Positions 24,656 through 39,679 of a stretch of DNA of 64,000 nt are shown piece by piece (the first letter of the stretch is position 1; each line of letters starts with the position of its first letter). Under the pieces are notes generated by a model. That model was not told the origin of the DNA, did not search any database, and saw only the letters and a list, made by a program, of their open reading frames with translations. Both the position numbers and the translations under genes were made by a program. The stretch is from Pezicula radicicola (Eukaryota; Ascomycota; Leotiomycetes; Helotiales; Dermateaceae): positions 48,518-112,517 of the forward strand of contig PDUO01000073.1 of the NCBI GenBank assembly GCA_003008705.1. Reading direction: 5' to 3'.

Positions 24656-27024
24656 ATTGAGATTGGTGCAGAATGTGAGTTCTGTCTGAAGTCAATTTTG
24701 ACGATGTGGCCACCGTCTCGGGTTTAATAGGAGGACGAAGAGCTCAAATGGCGATCTCTGAGCCTGGGTACGATGCACGCCAACATCATGTTAAAATTGG
24801 TGATAACCTCAACTGGCTTTCTCCCTCTCGGCTCACGAAGTTCGCGAGCCCCCCGAAATTTCCGTCGGGTCTGACCAAAGAGCCAGCCGTTCTAGGACCA
24901 TGCCTACAATCAGCTGAAATCTCGACTATGATGAAACGGGTTCTTTGGGAAACCGGTGGCACGGGAGCAGCCGAGGTGTTGAACATTGCACGGATGATGT
25001 GGGCTATACCGTGTACCCGGGATTGTGGTTAAGGTTACTCGTCCAACGCCTCCCTCGGAAGATCCCGAAGCTTGTCGGATTACGATTACTCCGTAGGTAG
25101 GGTAAGCTTTGCGATCGGCAGAGGCCGTTGGTCCAAGGAAGAGTCAGAGTACTGATGATCGGCATCACTCGGAACTTTAAGCCTTAATATGAGTCTAGGT
25201 ATTCTAGGAGAATATGCATAATCACGGGTTATTTACTGATTCGTTCATTCTATCATGTGACCGAGGCGGGCTCGAGCTGGGCGATCATGCGTTAATTCAA
25301 CAAAAGTAACGCGTAAAGAATTTGGATGTGTTCAATAAGTAAAGAAATACCCTGCCAATTCCGCTAGCTATCTGCCTACATATCTAAGGTCACGCACCAA
25401 CATAGGGGGACGACGAGCTTCCACCTGTACGTGGTGTCCCCTACGAACCTTCAGCTCTATTATAGAGTCTAGAAAGCAAAGAGGAGCTCAATTCAGCCAA
25501 TTCGAGCGACAAAATCACCTTCCCACGACTGCGTAGACGCGATTCTACCCCTATTTCGGCTTCCTGAAGACACTACATTGCAGAACAGAGGGATTGGTTC
25601 ACCCTCACCTACTCCTCGACGTCGACGTCCCGGCTTCGAAAGACTCTCTCAGATTGGGGTCCTGGTAGAGTATTAATATCTTTAACTCTCGGAATTCGGT
25701 CGGTTTCTACATTCTACAAGTCCTGCGAAAGTTGATTTTCAACCTCGACAACTAATACCAAAACCTTATACTCGGTAGAATATATATTCAACCCTTCCCG
25801 AGGCTAGGGGTATACTTATTTTGAATATAAAGGGGGATACACTCATTACGACCGATAGTTATATATATCTCTCTCTGCAGGACGGAGGCTATATTCATAT
25901 ATTTAGCTATATACTCTCCCTAAGGGGAGAGGGACTAGTATTTGGAACATAAAGCTACTCGTAGAGGAGATTGGTATATAATAGACTTATCAAGATCTAA
26001 AGGGAGTAGTAAAGGAACTTGGAGGAAAGAATACTCTGTATAGTTAGGGGGCTCCTGTAGTAGACTCTCTGTGCCTTATTTTAAGGACACCTGTACTAGA
26101 TAAAGTCTGTATAAGGCCTTCGGCCTTGGATCAGACTCTAAATTGAATCCATCCATCCATCACGCACCAATATACAGTCGGTAGCAACTTATAACCGTGA
26201 TTTACCGAAAACACACTAAAACTCTACCTATATAGCTATTAATAATAATTAATTCTTATATTATAAGTATATATAAAAATTTAAGGATTTATTAATTTGA
26301 ATAATTAAACTAGACTTATCTTATATAGATTTTTAAAATTCTTAATAAATATTAAGTAAAATAGTAGAGGATTTAAGGTAATAAAAAAAGAGTTGAATTT
26401 TAATGTAAAATAGGTGAAAATCCTAACCCCTCTATTTACTAGCTATATGTTTTTATATTAATAGATTCGTATAATCCTATAATTTTATTATATTATAGGT
26501 AATACTCGAATTAAAAGCTCTGAATATATAAATATAAAGGAATTATACTAATTTATAGAAAATCTTTGAAATATTATATATGAGTTTTAGTGTAATTTCG
26601 GTAAATCGCGGTTATAAGTTGACGGTGACTGTAGTATACACTGGGCTTATGCATTGCCACTGGGCTCCTCGGTTGTCAACAGGTTGCCTTGAGCCCGACT
26701 CTAAATGCTAGCTAAGTGTGAAGGCACTCGCAAGAAAGAAAAGGGAGCTTTTAACCATGAATGATGATTCTAGTGGCCAAGAGGAACTCGCCCCAACCCT
26801 ACGATGTATCCGCCGGGGGATACAAAAACACTTGATACCGCAACTCAACACCCGAGCCGAGACCCGATGTAGACCGAGCAGTGCTCGTGTACCTACCTAC
26901 CTTAGGTAGCCACCTCAGTTGACGGACGCAGTTTACTCAAGTATACAATTGATCACCGCCTGGGCCCGTTACCCATAATCCATAACCGCTAAAGTTCCGT
27001 AAATCTGTTTTCACTTCAATCACT
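24656..27024. other. PKS upstream region and TE-derived spacer
   Basis: The first 500 bp is the PKS promoter side and contains TCGGCTCA at 24,828. From about 25,380 to 26,160 the sequence looks like a decayed, unclassified transposon, with fragmentary frames ending near GGCCTTCGGCCTT. A TIR element follows at 26,164-26,640. The last 380 bp precede the SDR gene and contain CGAGCCGA (26,853). Confidence 0.5.
26164..26640. mobile_element. About 470-bp MITE with about 55-bp terminal inverted repeats and TA target site
   Basis: The left end CAGTCGGTAGCAACTTATAA (26,174 on) and the reverse complement of the right end, CAGTCACCGTCAACTTATAA, match almost base for base. The match runs on through CCGNGATTTACCGAAA and ACACTAAAACTC for about 55 bp. 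Both ends are bordered by TA, as for Tc1/mariner/pogo-type insertion. The interior is AT-rich and non-coding. This is a non-autonomous element, RIP-aged inside while the ends are still recognisable. Confidence 0.8.
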
Positions 27025-28166
27025 ATGGCTGGCTTTGGCATTCACGGCATCGCTCTGGTCACCGGCGCTGGTAGGTCTAGTTATCTCTCTCGCAGTGTAT
27101 CCATACAATTGCTTATCCTTCGAGCAGCAAGCGGTATAGGTCGGGAGTGCGCGTTAAGCTTCGCTGCTGAGGGAGCAAGAGGGGTCGTTTTTGCCGATTT
27201 GGACATTGCCAAGGCCGAAGAGGCCGCTGCAGGAAGCCGTGAAATCGCTAGAAATCCAGCTTTTCAAGCCCTGGCTGTCCAATTGGATGTGAAAAAGCTG
27301 GAAAGCGTGCAGGATATGGTCTCGCAGGCTGTGAAAGTCTTTGGTCGCATAGATTACGCGGTCAATAGCGCAGGTGTAAGCAATCACCCGACCTCCATCC
27401 TGTCGAGGTTGAATGATCTTCATTCGTTTGACGATTGTCGGTTGTTGGTGGCCGCTAAGTTTAAAACTGACTCGAGATTGAACTGGTCTAGATTGGCCTA
27501 CGAGAGTTCAAGCACACAGTTGATGTTTCCCAGGTGGAGATGGAGCGATTCTATCACATTCACGTCACAGGCACATTAAATTGTATTCAGACCATCGGGA
27601 AAGTGATGAGAGCTCAGACACCTTTAACAATTCAAGGTAGAAAGGGACAGGTGTCAGTCGGAAAAGGCTGCATTGTTAACTTAGCTTCTTCGCTCTCATA
27701 CTTCGCCACAACCGCTCATCTACCCTATACCATGGCAAAACACGCCATGTTAGGCATCACTAGAAGCGCAGGTCTGACTACTCCATCTTCTTCACTCCAT
27801 TCTATCTCATCGCCGCCGGGGTTCTGATTTTCTGTTCAATGTTTCGTTTCGCGTTCCTGTTTTCATGAAAATTTTCGTGCTGACCGGGAGGGAAATCTAG
27901 CAATTGACTTTATCGACGAGTCGATCCGCGTCAATGCAGTTTCGCCGAGCTGGGTGAATACGCCAATTATGAGCAGTGCAATAAGCGAATCCCCTGCCCT
28001 GGAGAGCATGATCCGCCGCGTCTGCCCTATGAGGCGAATGGCTACAGTGGAGGAGGTTGCAGATGCGGTATTGTTCCTCGCGAGTCCTCGCTCCACCTAC
28101 ATCACTGGGTCGAACCTAGTGGTAGATGGCGGCTTGACCATTAGCTTTTCAAGTTCTTTAGAATAA
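27025..28166 (+). CDS. Short-chain dehydrogenase/reductase (classical SDR)
   Basis: Exon 1 (27025-27070) and exon 2 (from 27128) join to give [11 protein letters not shown], the TGxxxGxG cofactor motif. Then come FADLD, a hint of NAD preference, and VNSAGV. A later exon (27534-27771) gives [17 protein letters not shown], the catalytic Ser region NLASSLSYF and YTMAK (YxxxK). The last exon (27901-28166) gives [16 protein letters not shown] and ends [15 protein letters not shown]. The splice between 27,376 and 27,533 is not settled. A GTAAGC donor at 27,376 keeps phase but drops about 15 expected residues; a GTGGCC donor near 27,448 would restore them. NAD(P)-dependent alcohol/ketone oxidoreductase, probably a tailoring step of the adjacent PKS. 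Confidence 0.88.
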
Positions 28167-28541
28167 GCTACGTTAGATCATTTTACAATTTTAAAATCCT
28201 ATAGTTCCGTGTAAAAGCCAAGCCAAGCGTTTTCGTGAAGAGGGTTTTCCCTCCTGGGCGTCTCAATACTGTTTTGAACAACCTAACTTCGACAATACGG
28301 CGCATTTAGGTTTATTGAAGCCAGTTGTAGTGGCACACATGACCCACGTCCTGTATATATAGGCTTTTTAGCCCGTTCTACGCTCTACATGCCTATAAAT
28401 ACACAAAATACACACACACTCCTTCCATGATATCAGTCCACAGGAGTCAAAAGTACCTTTTTGGTTTTAGTTTGGATTTCACTGCACAAGAGAACTTATT
28501 CCGAAGAAAACATGAATCCGATGAAAATGTACGTTCAATTG
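28167..28541. other. Intergenic spacer between convergent SDR genes
   Basis: A 375-bp gap between two convergent 3' ends. It includes an AC-rich stretch near 28,400-28,420. Nothing else is seen. Confidence 0.5.
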
Positions 28542-30022
28542 CTAACTACCTGGTGCCTGAGAGATCGCTACCGTCATTCTACGCCCGTGAAGCAGCAATT
28601 TGGTCGAAATTAAACAATCTCCAAAATAACCAATCCTGTTAACTGTCAGCACTCCGGTGGCGAAGTCTAGGAATTGGACCGTTCTCCGTACCCAGAAAGT
28701 TCTTGGGAGAAGCATATCACCCCATCGCACGATCCAAGTTGTTGGCCCGTACCAGAACCAGGCGCGTGGTGCAGCCCGAAACAGCTCTTTTACTACCTCA
28801 GCCGCATACATCTCAGGCGTGACTGTCTCTGGATCTAGTATTAGAATTTAATTCTGCTACACGAGTCTTTGATACTCACTCGGAGTGCGCTGCACGTGGT
28901 TCTGAAAGTCGCTCGACAGAGAAAAATACACCGAATCTGTCCTTAGTTAGATTGAGTATCTTATTGGTGTCATTGGCCCACTCCGCATACCTTCGGGAAG
29001 AACCCTCTTGAAATCCCCACGAAGTATGTTGGTCCCTACTTCACCAGAGATAATATTGATCACGCGAACGCTATACATGGTGGCCTGTGTCAGTGACTTG
29101 TTCCTACCGCCTCATACATCATTCATTGGTATCATTGGTATGTATCAGGTCTCTTTCCGGACTAACCCAAAAGGCTTCATTTCGACACGCAGGGTGTTTC
29201 CGTAATGATGGAGCGCTGCTTTGCTCGCATTATAGCTTGCTATAGAGAGCCTTGAGGTCAGCCACGAGCGAGGGCTCTGGAATCATCGACTAGCGTAGCT
29301 CACTTACCGCCAAATACATATGGAACGATGCCGCCGACGGATCCGATACTGACAATAGTTCCTTTGGTTGCCAAAAGATGCTTGTGGAAAGCTTTCACCA
29401 TTCGCATTGGCCCGAAAACGTTCACGGCAAACATCTTTTCAACTTGCTGGACATCGGTATCTGTTGCTGGCACGGTATAGCCTGATTAAGCAATATGTTA
29501 GTCTTCCGGATGACTTCCAGGCAGGCATCAGATATACATATTCCGCTGCCATCGGTCAGTGTCAGAGATCTGAAACTTAGCGCTATGGGTTGAGACTGAC
29601 GCGTTATTGATCAAGACATCTAGTCTGCCTTTGCAGACAAGATCAAGCTTCCCTTTGAGTTTTTCCGTATCTGAATCACTCGTCACATCTGCAGTGATTA
29701 CATGGATGTCTTTCTTAATGAGGTGCTCTTGACTTTCGTGAGGCAACACGGTCGCAAAAGTTGTGAAGCCTATGTTGCATGTTATCATTTGTCATTGTCT
29801 ACAGTGCATGATGGGAATCCGTTATTTTTGAAATTCGAGCCCAGGAAGAGGTGTCCGGATGTATAGTAATTGCCCAGCGTACCTGATTGACGCAAACGCA
29901 TTGCGAGGGCGGCACCGATGCTGTCTTGGCCACACCTGTCATGATACCGAGTAAACACATGCGGTTAAGCAATAACAAGTCTAGAGAGATACGAACCCGG
30001 TTACCAGCGCAAATTTCTCCAT
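28542..30022 (-). CDS. AYR1-like short-chain reductase with one unresolved junction
   Basis: Eight exons can be read: 30022-29997, 29935-29883, 29770-about 29597, 29481-29308, 29239-29167, 29070-28991, 28936-28880 and 28834-28542. The protein starts MEKFALVTGCGQDSIG, has DVLINNAS, then GYTVPATDTDVQQVEKMFAV, NVFGPMRM, IVSIGSVGG, the catalytic YNASK, and VINIISGEVGTNI. This order matches the 1-acyl-dihydroxyacetone-phosphate reductase-like SDRs common in fungal metabolite clusters. The join of exons 3 and 4 cannot be made in frame with a GT-AG intron; the expected product NNASGYTV would need one extra base. It is therefore an intact gene with a sequence error, a noncanonical intron, or a recent pseudogene. 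Likely an NADPH-dependent ketoreductase. Confidence 0.8.
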
Positions 30023-30603
30023 GTTGTCAGTGTTGGTTGTAGAACTGGGCTAATACTATGACAAGGAAACAAAAAGCGGGTAAGTTGGCATATTCATCAA
30101 CTCATATCCTTTGTGAAATTCCTTTAGTACCTCTATTTCTATATCTCATTGAATCATAGGCTGTCCCAGACCGGGAAACCCGATCCTAAGAACTGCGAGC
30201 CAGCCCATCGGCCCGGCAGAACCTACTTAAGTAGCCCCATAGATAAGCCACATTGTAGGATCTTAGAATAACTCAGAAATGCACCTAGGTATGTTTCAGC
30301 TTTCATGCGTCTCCGGTTTTATTCGTCCGCTCCCTTTTCCCTTCCCCTTGTATGTGTAAGTGTGGATAAAGGGGGAAAAAAAGTTGATTGAGTCTGGTTG
30401 ACCTATGTGAAAGCCAAACCGTCACCATATCTGCCTATAAGCAAGCAGAAATATTGATTCTCGAACTAATTCATTGGTGTTAACAGTACTTTGCGATCCG
30501 CATGCTACATGATTGTGTGTACATATGCGATTCAGGAATACCCAAAGTATGACGTGAATGCTCCCATATCCACCACTTGTAAATCACTCATTGCAATCCT
30601 AAG
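30023..30603. promoter_or_regulatory. Upstream region of the AYR1-like SDR
   Basis: A 581-bp gap between the AYR1-like start (-) and the 3' end of the next minus-strand SDR. No coding frame is recognised. Promoter elements of the AYR1-like gene should lie in the first few hundred bases. Confidence 0.4.
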
Positions 30604-31791
30604 TTATTCTTCAAGCACTACCAAGCTATCAAAACCGGGGATAATGAGTTTTAATTGAGCCCGCAACGCAGCCCATGCTACCCGCTGCATCTCTCCCCCT
30701 TCGCGACTCCGAACATAAGGTGACAATGCGTTCCTGGAACATCAGTATCAGCTGGAGCACAAAGACTAATTCCTGAGAATATATCGCTTTTATTGAAGCA
30801 CTTACTCGTCAATTCTACAATCTCGGAGAAACTTGCCATGACTACTGTGACCCCTAGCAATGGCGTCGACCAGAGCCCTGGCACCTTCTTCTGGCTTTCT
30901 CGCAAAGACTGCAGAGAGCCCCCAAAATAAGGTAGAGAGCATCCCGTGGACGTCACGGGTCAATCCAGACGAGCAATAGCCTGGGGTAAGCGCGTTCACT
31001 ACAGCTTTGGGAAGGTTCTCGTCAGTCGTCTGGTGTTCGGAAGACGAAGACAAGTGGGCAGCCATTTCACGCATCAGAAGAATCTGAAGTAACTTAGTCT
31101 CCATGTATCTTTTGGTTCGTGCTAGCCGCATCAGTTACATGGTAGTACAAAACCCGGGACAGGATTCTTCCCAGTAGCGTGTTGGATATGCGTACACTAC
31201 TTACCTCATCGTCATGTTCACCCCGGATTCATTATTCAATTCGTCAAATATGCTTCCGGACTTGGGCATTCGCAACTTGGCCAGATTGTGGATGTCAGAT
31301 GAGACAATACTGACTCGGGGAATTGTTCCCCATTGCACAGCTGACTTGCGGAGAACAGGTAGGAGTTGATATGCCAAAAGAAAAGTGCTGAGCACATTGA
31401 CCGTAACGCTGCTCTCGTTTCCTTCGGCGAGGTAAAAGTCCAATGTAGCCTTTCCAGCGTTCAAGATGACCGCGTCCACACGATCCCGCTTGCCCATTTC
31501 TGCGGCGAAGCCAATGACAGACTCATACTGCTCCATCTCCAGAGAGTACACTTCGACCGAATCTGCTCTCCCCGTTGATGCATGAAGTTTTTCTGCCGCC
31601 TGTAGGCCTCGAGTAGTGGACCGGACTGCCAGAATGACCTTTGACGCATTCAATTGAAGCAGAAGTCGGGCAGCCTCGAAGCCTAGGCCGCTGCTCCCTC
31701 CAGTAACAATTATTGTCTGGCCGCTGAAATCATAATCAGAAGCAGGCAGCTTGACGAATAGCTGAGAGCGCACGAAATCTAGAAGAAACAT
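30604..31791 (-). CDS. Short-chain dehydrogenase, retinol-dehydrogenase-like
   Basis: Three exons, 31791-31205, 31108-30806 and 30733-30604, join in phase to a 339-residue protein. It has FSGQTIIVTGGSSGLGFEAA (TGxxxGxG), ILAVRS after beta-2 (Arg, NADP-type), VILNAGKA, IVSSDIHN (catalytic Ser), YMETK (YxxxK, formed across intron 1) and ALTPGYCSSGL. It ends with LSPYVRSREG. This is the long N-terminal-extended SDR type common in fungal polyketide clusters. It is divergent from the halogenase with a 503-bp shared upstream region, so co-regulation is likely. The substrate cannot be read from the sequence. Confidence 0.9.
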
Positions 31792-34294
<2,503 letters not shown>

Positions 34295-34323
<29 letters not shown>

Positions 34324-35409
34324 GCAAGGATTGATTACACGATATCACTTGAGAAATCCAAGACCTTATTATAGTTGAGGGGTCTCGCTGACTTTCAGAA
34401 TCTGAGGAACAGAAATAGTATGCAACTAGAGAGTTGAGTATTGATGACAGATGCTGAACCACCCTTGCACACAAGATTGTCTTTCCGTGTCTTGCAGGAC
34501 CATTGATCCAAAGGAATTTTGCTATTCGAGAGGGGAAATCAAGGGACATCCAAGCAAGAAAGACTTGTCGACTTAGGATCCAGTCGCATGTGCCATCAAG
34601 CCTCCTTTGAATAGAGTTGTCATGAGCATCGTTGGTCCAAGACGCACTAAGCCAAATGTCCAATTCTTTCCTTGTTTCGCCTTCCAGTATTAGTGAGGCT
34701 TTATGAAAAAGCGTGGAAATCTTACGCTCAATCTGTTTTTTCATCTAGTTGTTGAGAGTTAAAACCCCCTGTAGCTTCATCTTTTCCCCATAGCTAGTTA
34801 GACTCATCCGACTGCAGACTCAGAGGGTTACATACCACTTCTTGAAATCAAATCATTACCTCTACCTCTGTGTACATTTACTGGTCCTGTCAGCCCGTCC
34901 GAGGGTACCAAGTTTTGCAAAAGTTGGATCATTTCTATGAATCGTTCCACGTCGGAAATGAACTTTGCTTTGCCTTTAAAAGACCATTCGATCCTGCCCC
35001 TTTTCGATATAGCACCTTTAGAGTTTTGGGATACTTTACATGTGCTATGAAAATGAACCCCTTCGGGAAAAGTAGTTGGGCCGGCTTTCACTACAGGCTG
35101 TAGATTGGACATCATACCCTCAGTCTTGCTAAAGATTTCCTGAATACTTAATAGAATCTCTTGAATTCTTAACTTTGTTTCAAGGTTGTCGAGCTGATTA
35201 TGGTAGTTGTTGTTCGGTTGAGGGTTATTTATGCCGACGTCTTGGGCCCATTTTGTGAATAGATGCTTGTAGCCCTCGAACAAAGCGACAACCGAACGCG
35301 CCTCAACCCCATAGTCCTTGTAGAAATCCACTTTGTCGATAACATCCAGGCAAACACTGAAATGGCCAGCCAAACCTATAAACCCGGCAGCAAACCCTAT
35401 CGGTTCCAT
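34295..35409 (-). pseudogene. HeLo-NACHT (fungal NLR/STAND-like) gene remnant
   Basis: The upstream frame (35409-34828) begins MEPIGFAAGFIGLAGHFSVC and continues VIDKVDFYKDYGVEARSVVA, the form of a HeLo cell-death/prion-forming effector domain, about 190 residues. The downstream frame (34744-34295) gives ELDIWLSASWTNDAHDN, then LWINGPARHGKTILCARVV with a Walker A P-loop (GPARHGKT), and YYFCSSDSESQRDP. It stops soon after. No complete NACHT (Walker B, sensor) and no ankyrin, WD or TPR repeats follow. No clean in-phase intron joins the two frames. The end overlaps the halogenase 3' end by 29 bp on the opposite strand. It is most likely a truncated NLR-like heterokaryon-incompatibility gene; a short HeLo-only protein is possible. 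Confidence 0.72.
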
Positions 35410-37702
35410 TGCTGTAAATCAAGTGATTTTGTTCGATCTAATGTCCAGAGTCAGTATTCACGAATGCCAGCAAGATCACTGGTCGACTCTGTGCTATTGC
35501 GCCTATATTGCTCGTCGAAACCTACTCGATGCAGACGTGATGTGGCTCTTGCTCTAATGCCAGAAATTAAGCACTAATGCGGAGGTAGAGAGGCAGGTGT
35601 GGCATCAAAGGTAACAAAGTCACTTGCACCAAAACCAAGGCTTATCGAGATATTAATCATAAATTTGATGTTACCACGTTGCGTTTCCAGGAGATGCCGT
35701 GATTGGCCACTCGGGCCCTGTGAAGCGCAACCAAGGACATATTTTGATCTAGGGAGCATTTCGGAAGTCTGTCAAATTCCTATATTTTTTGAAAGTTTTA
35801 AGTGCTCTGTCTAGAGTAAGGGGCTTGTAAAGCTATTATGGACATAGCCGACACGTGATCGGAAGGCGACTTTGAGTAACAAGAATACGACTATAATGGC
35901 ATATTAAAGTATAAACACCAAGAAATTTAACAGTGATAAACTATTATATTTCCGGATATATAATGATTGTTTCCATTACGGTCCATCTAATCAACTAGCT
36001 GCTGTCACAACTTGCTTTGTTTTTATCCATCCCGAAGCTTCCAACCCATTATAAAATTGCGAAATTTCGCACGAACCATCAAGAGACAGTAGACAACCTT
36101 GTGCTATCAAGAAGCCTATCTATCTAAAAGCCCACCAGAATGGCGGGGTGCACATGACCGCGCCCATAGCTTATGAAGGCGCAGCCTGATGGCCAACCAC
36201 CAAATAATACAACCACGAAGCTAGTCACTCAGTTGACCATGCCGTTCAGTTCCAAGCTAACGAGGTTGCTTCAAAAGGCGAAACTTAGCGAAGAGGAGTT
36301 AGGGCCAGTGGCCTCCTCCACCACTAGTGGGGAATTAACCATTTCCACCATCGGTAAGATCCTAGCCTTATCCAGCCAGGCGTGGATCACTATATACTAA
36401 GTTTAATACTTATAACATATTAGAGCAGGCTGAATCGTCTCTCGTGCTGACCCTACCGCCGGCGTCCTCAATCCCTCCCGTTGCAAACACCACCCCGACC
36501 AGTGTTTGATATGTCGCCTATGCATCAATTACTTGTCGTTACTAGACATCGCCGCGGTACTAAGATAATATTTTAGTTTTTATTTATTTAAATATAATAT
36601 ATTTATAAAGACTTTAATTATTTAAATAATACTTTATTTAATATATATAAAATAATATATATATTTATTTTATTTTATTTTTAAAAAAAATTATATAAAG
36701 CTTTAAAATACCTTTAAAAATACCTCGCTTACCTAAATAGGTAACGTTTTGGATTAAGATTTATCTAAGAAATTACTAAGGAACTCTAATTTCTCGCGTA
36801 GCACGCCTCGCGGGGTAACTTCTTTTCAGAGTGGTACCTCCTTCTAAGAAGTACCTATAGAGCGGCGACACCAAGGGGAGCGCCTCGACTCACCCATTGA
36901 CCTCGGGTGCAAGTTTACCGCCTCGACTTCTAATTTGGCTACGGGTTCTGTGATGTTGTCGAGGATTGGGAGGGATTGATAGATATATCCAGCTGCGAAG
37001 TCTTTCCCTTGAGGCTTACAGGCACAGCCCCCTCACTCTAACTAAATAGGGAAAACCCACGGTAGATTTGTCTTGGTACATAAATCGCTCATCCACTTGG
37101 CGCGCAAACTGCAGCGCGCCCATCTTTCTCCTATTATTATTGCACCTGCAATTTTTCGTCCTTTTTAAATCACGCAGCCATCGAAACTTGTTAACTTGTC
37201 GCAATAGCAACGCCTCAGAGTCTTCGCCACTTGATGACAACCAAGTTAAAGCTCTCCTTCGCCCTGGCTTTCCTTGTCCGTCACTGCCGGAGGAATCCTC
37301 CATAACTGGTTCCCTACGGCCGCGACAGATCGTAATTACTCCACTCTTTACCGACTTTTTCTATACAACGACAATTTCGCACACGGCACGCATGGATAGG
37401 TCGATGATCCCTTGACAATCGAATTGATATGCGGTGAGCGCTCGCGGTCGGCTCACCATCAGCCAGGCCAAACTTGCAGACTTCGAGGTATGTTAGGAAT
37501 AATACCGCGATCGTCAGACCCGCTCGCTGAACCGTCACTGCAGAACTTGAATAACAGATTACACGGCGGCTCTGTCTCCACCTTGGGCAGATTTGCATTG
37601 GAAGCTCCAAGATCAAAGAAATTGGAGGCACAATTCAGCATTCTAATGTCCGAGTGGGACGACTAGCGCTGCCAGTCTTCATCGCTACCAGAAGTCGATA
37701 CA
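35410..37702. other. Intergenic, with AT-rich tract and short unassigned frames
   Basis: A small frame at about 36,173-36,400 (MPFSSKLTRLLQKAKLSEEE) is not recognised. A RIP-like AT tract lies at about 36,560-36,730. From about 37,060 the sequence becomes gene-like and is probably the promoter and leader of the CorA gene. No convincing gene is seen. Confidence 0.5.
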
Positions 37703-39679
37703 ATGGAGAGGGACAATGACAGCAGTATCAACCGACGCGGAACACTTGAGAATATGCTCGGCAACGATTCGTCTCCATATCCGGATCTGACGTATCAGCT
37801 TGGTGCCGCCTCAAGGGACTTCGAGCATGTTATCGAGGATGAGGAGGATGATGAGGATGAGGACGCCGACAATGAGCAAGCCACTGGCTCTGCCTATGGT
37901 GGTGGTGGTGGTAGTGGTGGTGAAGCTACCATACAAAGGCGGGGATCGATCGGACCCACAATTGATAGGCAAGGACCTGGGTCTTCGATATCATCTCGAT
38001 TGGTATCTCCGCGAAACTCGGTTGATGCATTCGCCGATCCCGGCCGCCGCGAGCGTCGGGGAACCATCAACACGATCAACAGCAGGGCTCCTTCAGACCC
38101 TGATCTCTCTCTCCATCGCATCGTATCTTGTGGGACGCACGGGCGCCAGTCATCATCCAACGAGATCAATGTCTGCACTGACCATAATTCTGACAACCAT
38201 GTATTCTACAATGACTCGTCCGAAGATGATATCTGCTTTCCACCACCTGAGAAGTGCCAGAGTCAGCCCATCGATTTCGACGCTCTAGATGAGCTTATCG
38301 CTGACCATGACCGCGGATTCATTGCCAGTGTAGGCAAACCTCGCCGCCAATTGAGCATTGCCTCTGGCAACCAACCGAAGGTATTCCATGATCTCCGCCG
38401 CAAGAGTTTTTCAGCTACCAATGGCGAAATTCCTCAGGCGCCAAAGGTCATTGTCCACGATGCCAGCCACCCTCTCGTAACTTTAGAAGGCACAATCGGT
38501 GGAAACGAGCCCATGGATGAGAAGGCGGACAATTTCTTCGATGCGTCCAGTCTCACCAACCATCCATCAAATCAGGCAGAGCTAAAAGGTTTCAGCTTCT
38601 TCTCTTCGAATCTTGACTCCACTATCCATGCTGCCGACGTCGGAGACCTAGTGCTGCCTGGAGGGTCATTCCGTGACCTCTTCGATTTGGGCGATAACGG
38701 GGGCGTCTGGTGGCTAGATGCTCTGAATCCAACTGAGAGAGAAATCGATACCCTTGCCAAGGCATTTTCAATCCATCCGCTAACGTTAGAGGACATCAAG
38801 ACTCAAGAGACTCGCGAGAAAGTAGAGTTATTCAAGACGTACTACTTTGTCTGCTTTCGTTCAATGGACCGGACCAGCGAGCACCATATAGAACCGGTCA
38901 ATGTCTATGCAGTTGTGTTCCGCGAAGGGGTTCTTAGCTTCGCCTTCTACAAGAGTCCGCATGCGGCAAATGTGCGGAAGCGAATTGGCAAATTAAGGGA
39001 CTACGTAGCTCTAAGCAGTGATTGGATTTGCTATGCTTTAATGTGAGTTGTTCGGTCTCGTCAAGGCTCTACTGTTGAATATGCTGATGGAGACTCTAGC
39101 GACGACATTGTCGATAGCTTTGGCCCTTTAATCCACGAGGTTGAACAAGAGACCGACACGATAGACGACAGTGTTTTTGTTACTCGAGCAGACGACTTTG
39201 GCTCGCTACTGCTACAAATCGGCGCATGCCGTAAGAAGGTCATGGGCATGATGCGCCTTTTAGGTGGCAAAGCAGATGTCATCAAGGGATTCGCAAAACG
39301 CTGCAATGAGCAGTACTCTGTCACCCCTCGCGGCGAGATTAGCCTCTACCTCGGTGATATTCAGGATCATGTAGTGACAATGATGGCCAACGTTGGCCAC
39401 TTTGAGCGGATGCTGTCTCGATCACATTCGAACTATCTTGCACAGCTTTCCGTTGACATGATCCACGCCGGAAATCGAACCAACGAAGTCCTTAGCAAGA
39501 TCACGCTCATAGCAACCATTCTTGTACCGCTGAATATCATCTGTGGCTTGTTTGGGATGAACGTCCCGGTCCCAGGCGGGAATAGTGACGGGTTAGAATG
39601 GTGGTTTGGTATCCTCGGTGTGATTTGTGCTATCGTCTTGGCGAGCTTGATCGTAGCGAAGAAGATGAAAGTGATCTGA
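37703..39679 (+). CDS. CorA-family Mg2+ transporter (ALR1/MNR2-like)
   Basis: Exons 37703-39042 and 39100-39679 join (AT|C = Ile) across a 57-bp intron to give 639 residues. The first 290 residues are a hydrophilic, acidic, low-complexity cytosolic region (EDEEDDEDEDADNEQ, a Gly-rich run). The CorA domain then begins with WWLDALNPTEREIDTLAKAF, SIHPLTLEDI and TYYFVCFRS. The two C-terminal membrane helices are separated by CGLFGMNVPVPG, which carries the GMN selectivity motif at the pore mouth. This domain layout is that of fungal Alr1/Mnr2 plasma- or vacuolar-membrane Mg2+ channels. It is intact and ordinary in codon use. A second MIT-family gene follows 910 bp downstream in the same orientation. 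Confidence 0.95.

Noticed and set aside
36173..36400. 75-residue frame in spacer
   Set aside because: No motif, no clear splice partner, and neighbouring DNA is AT-rich repeat.
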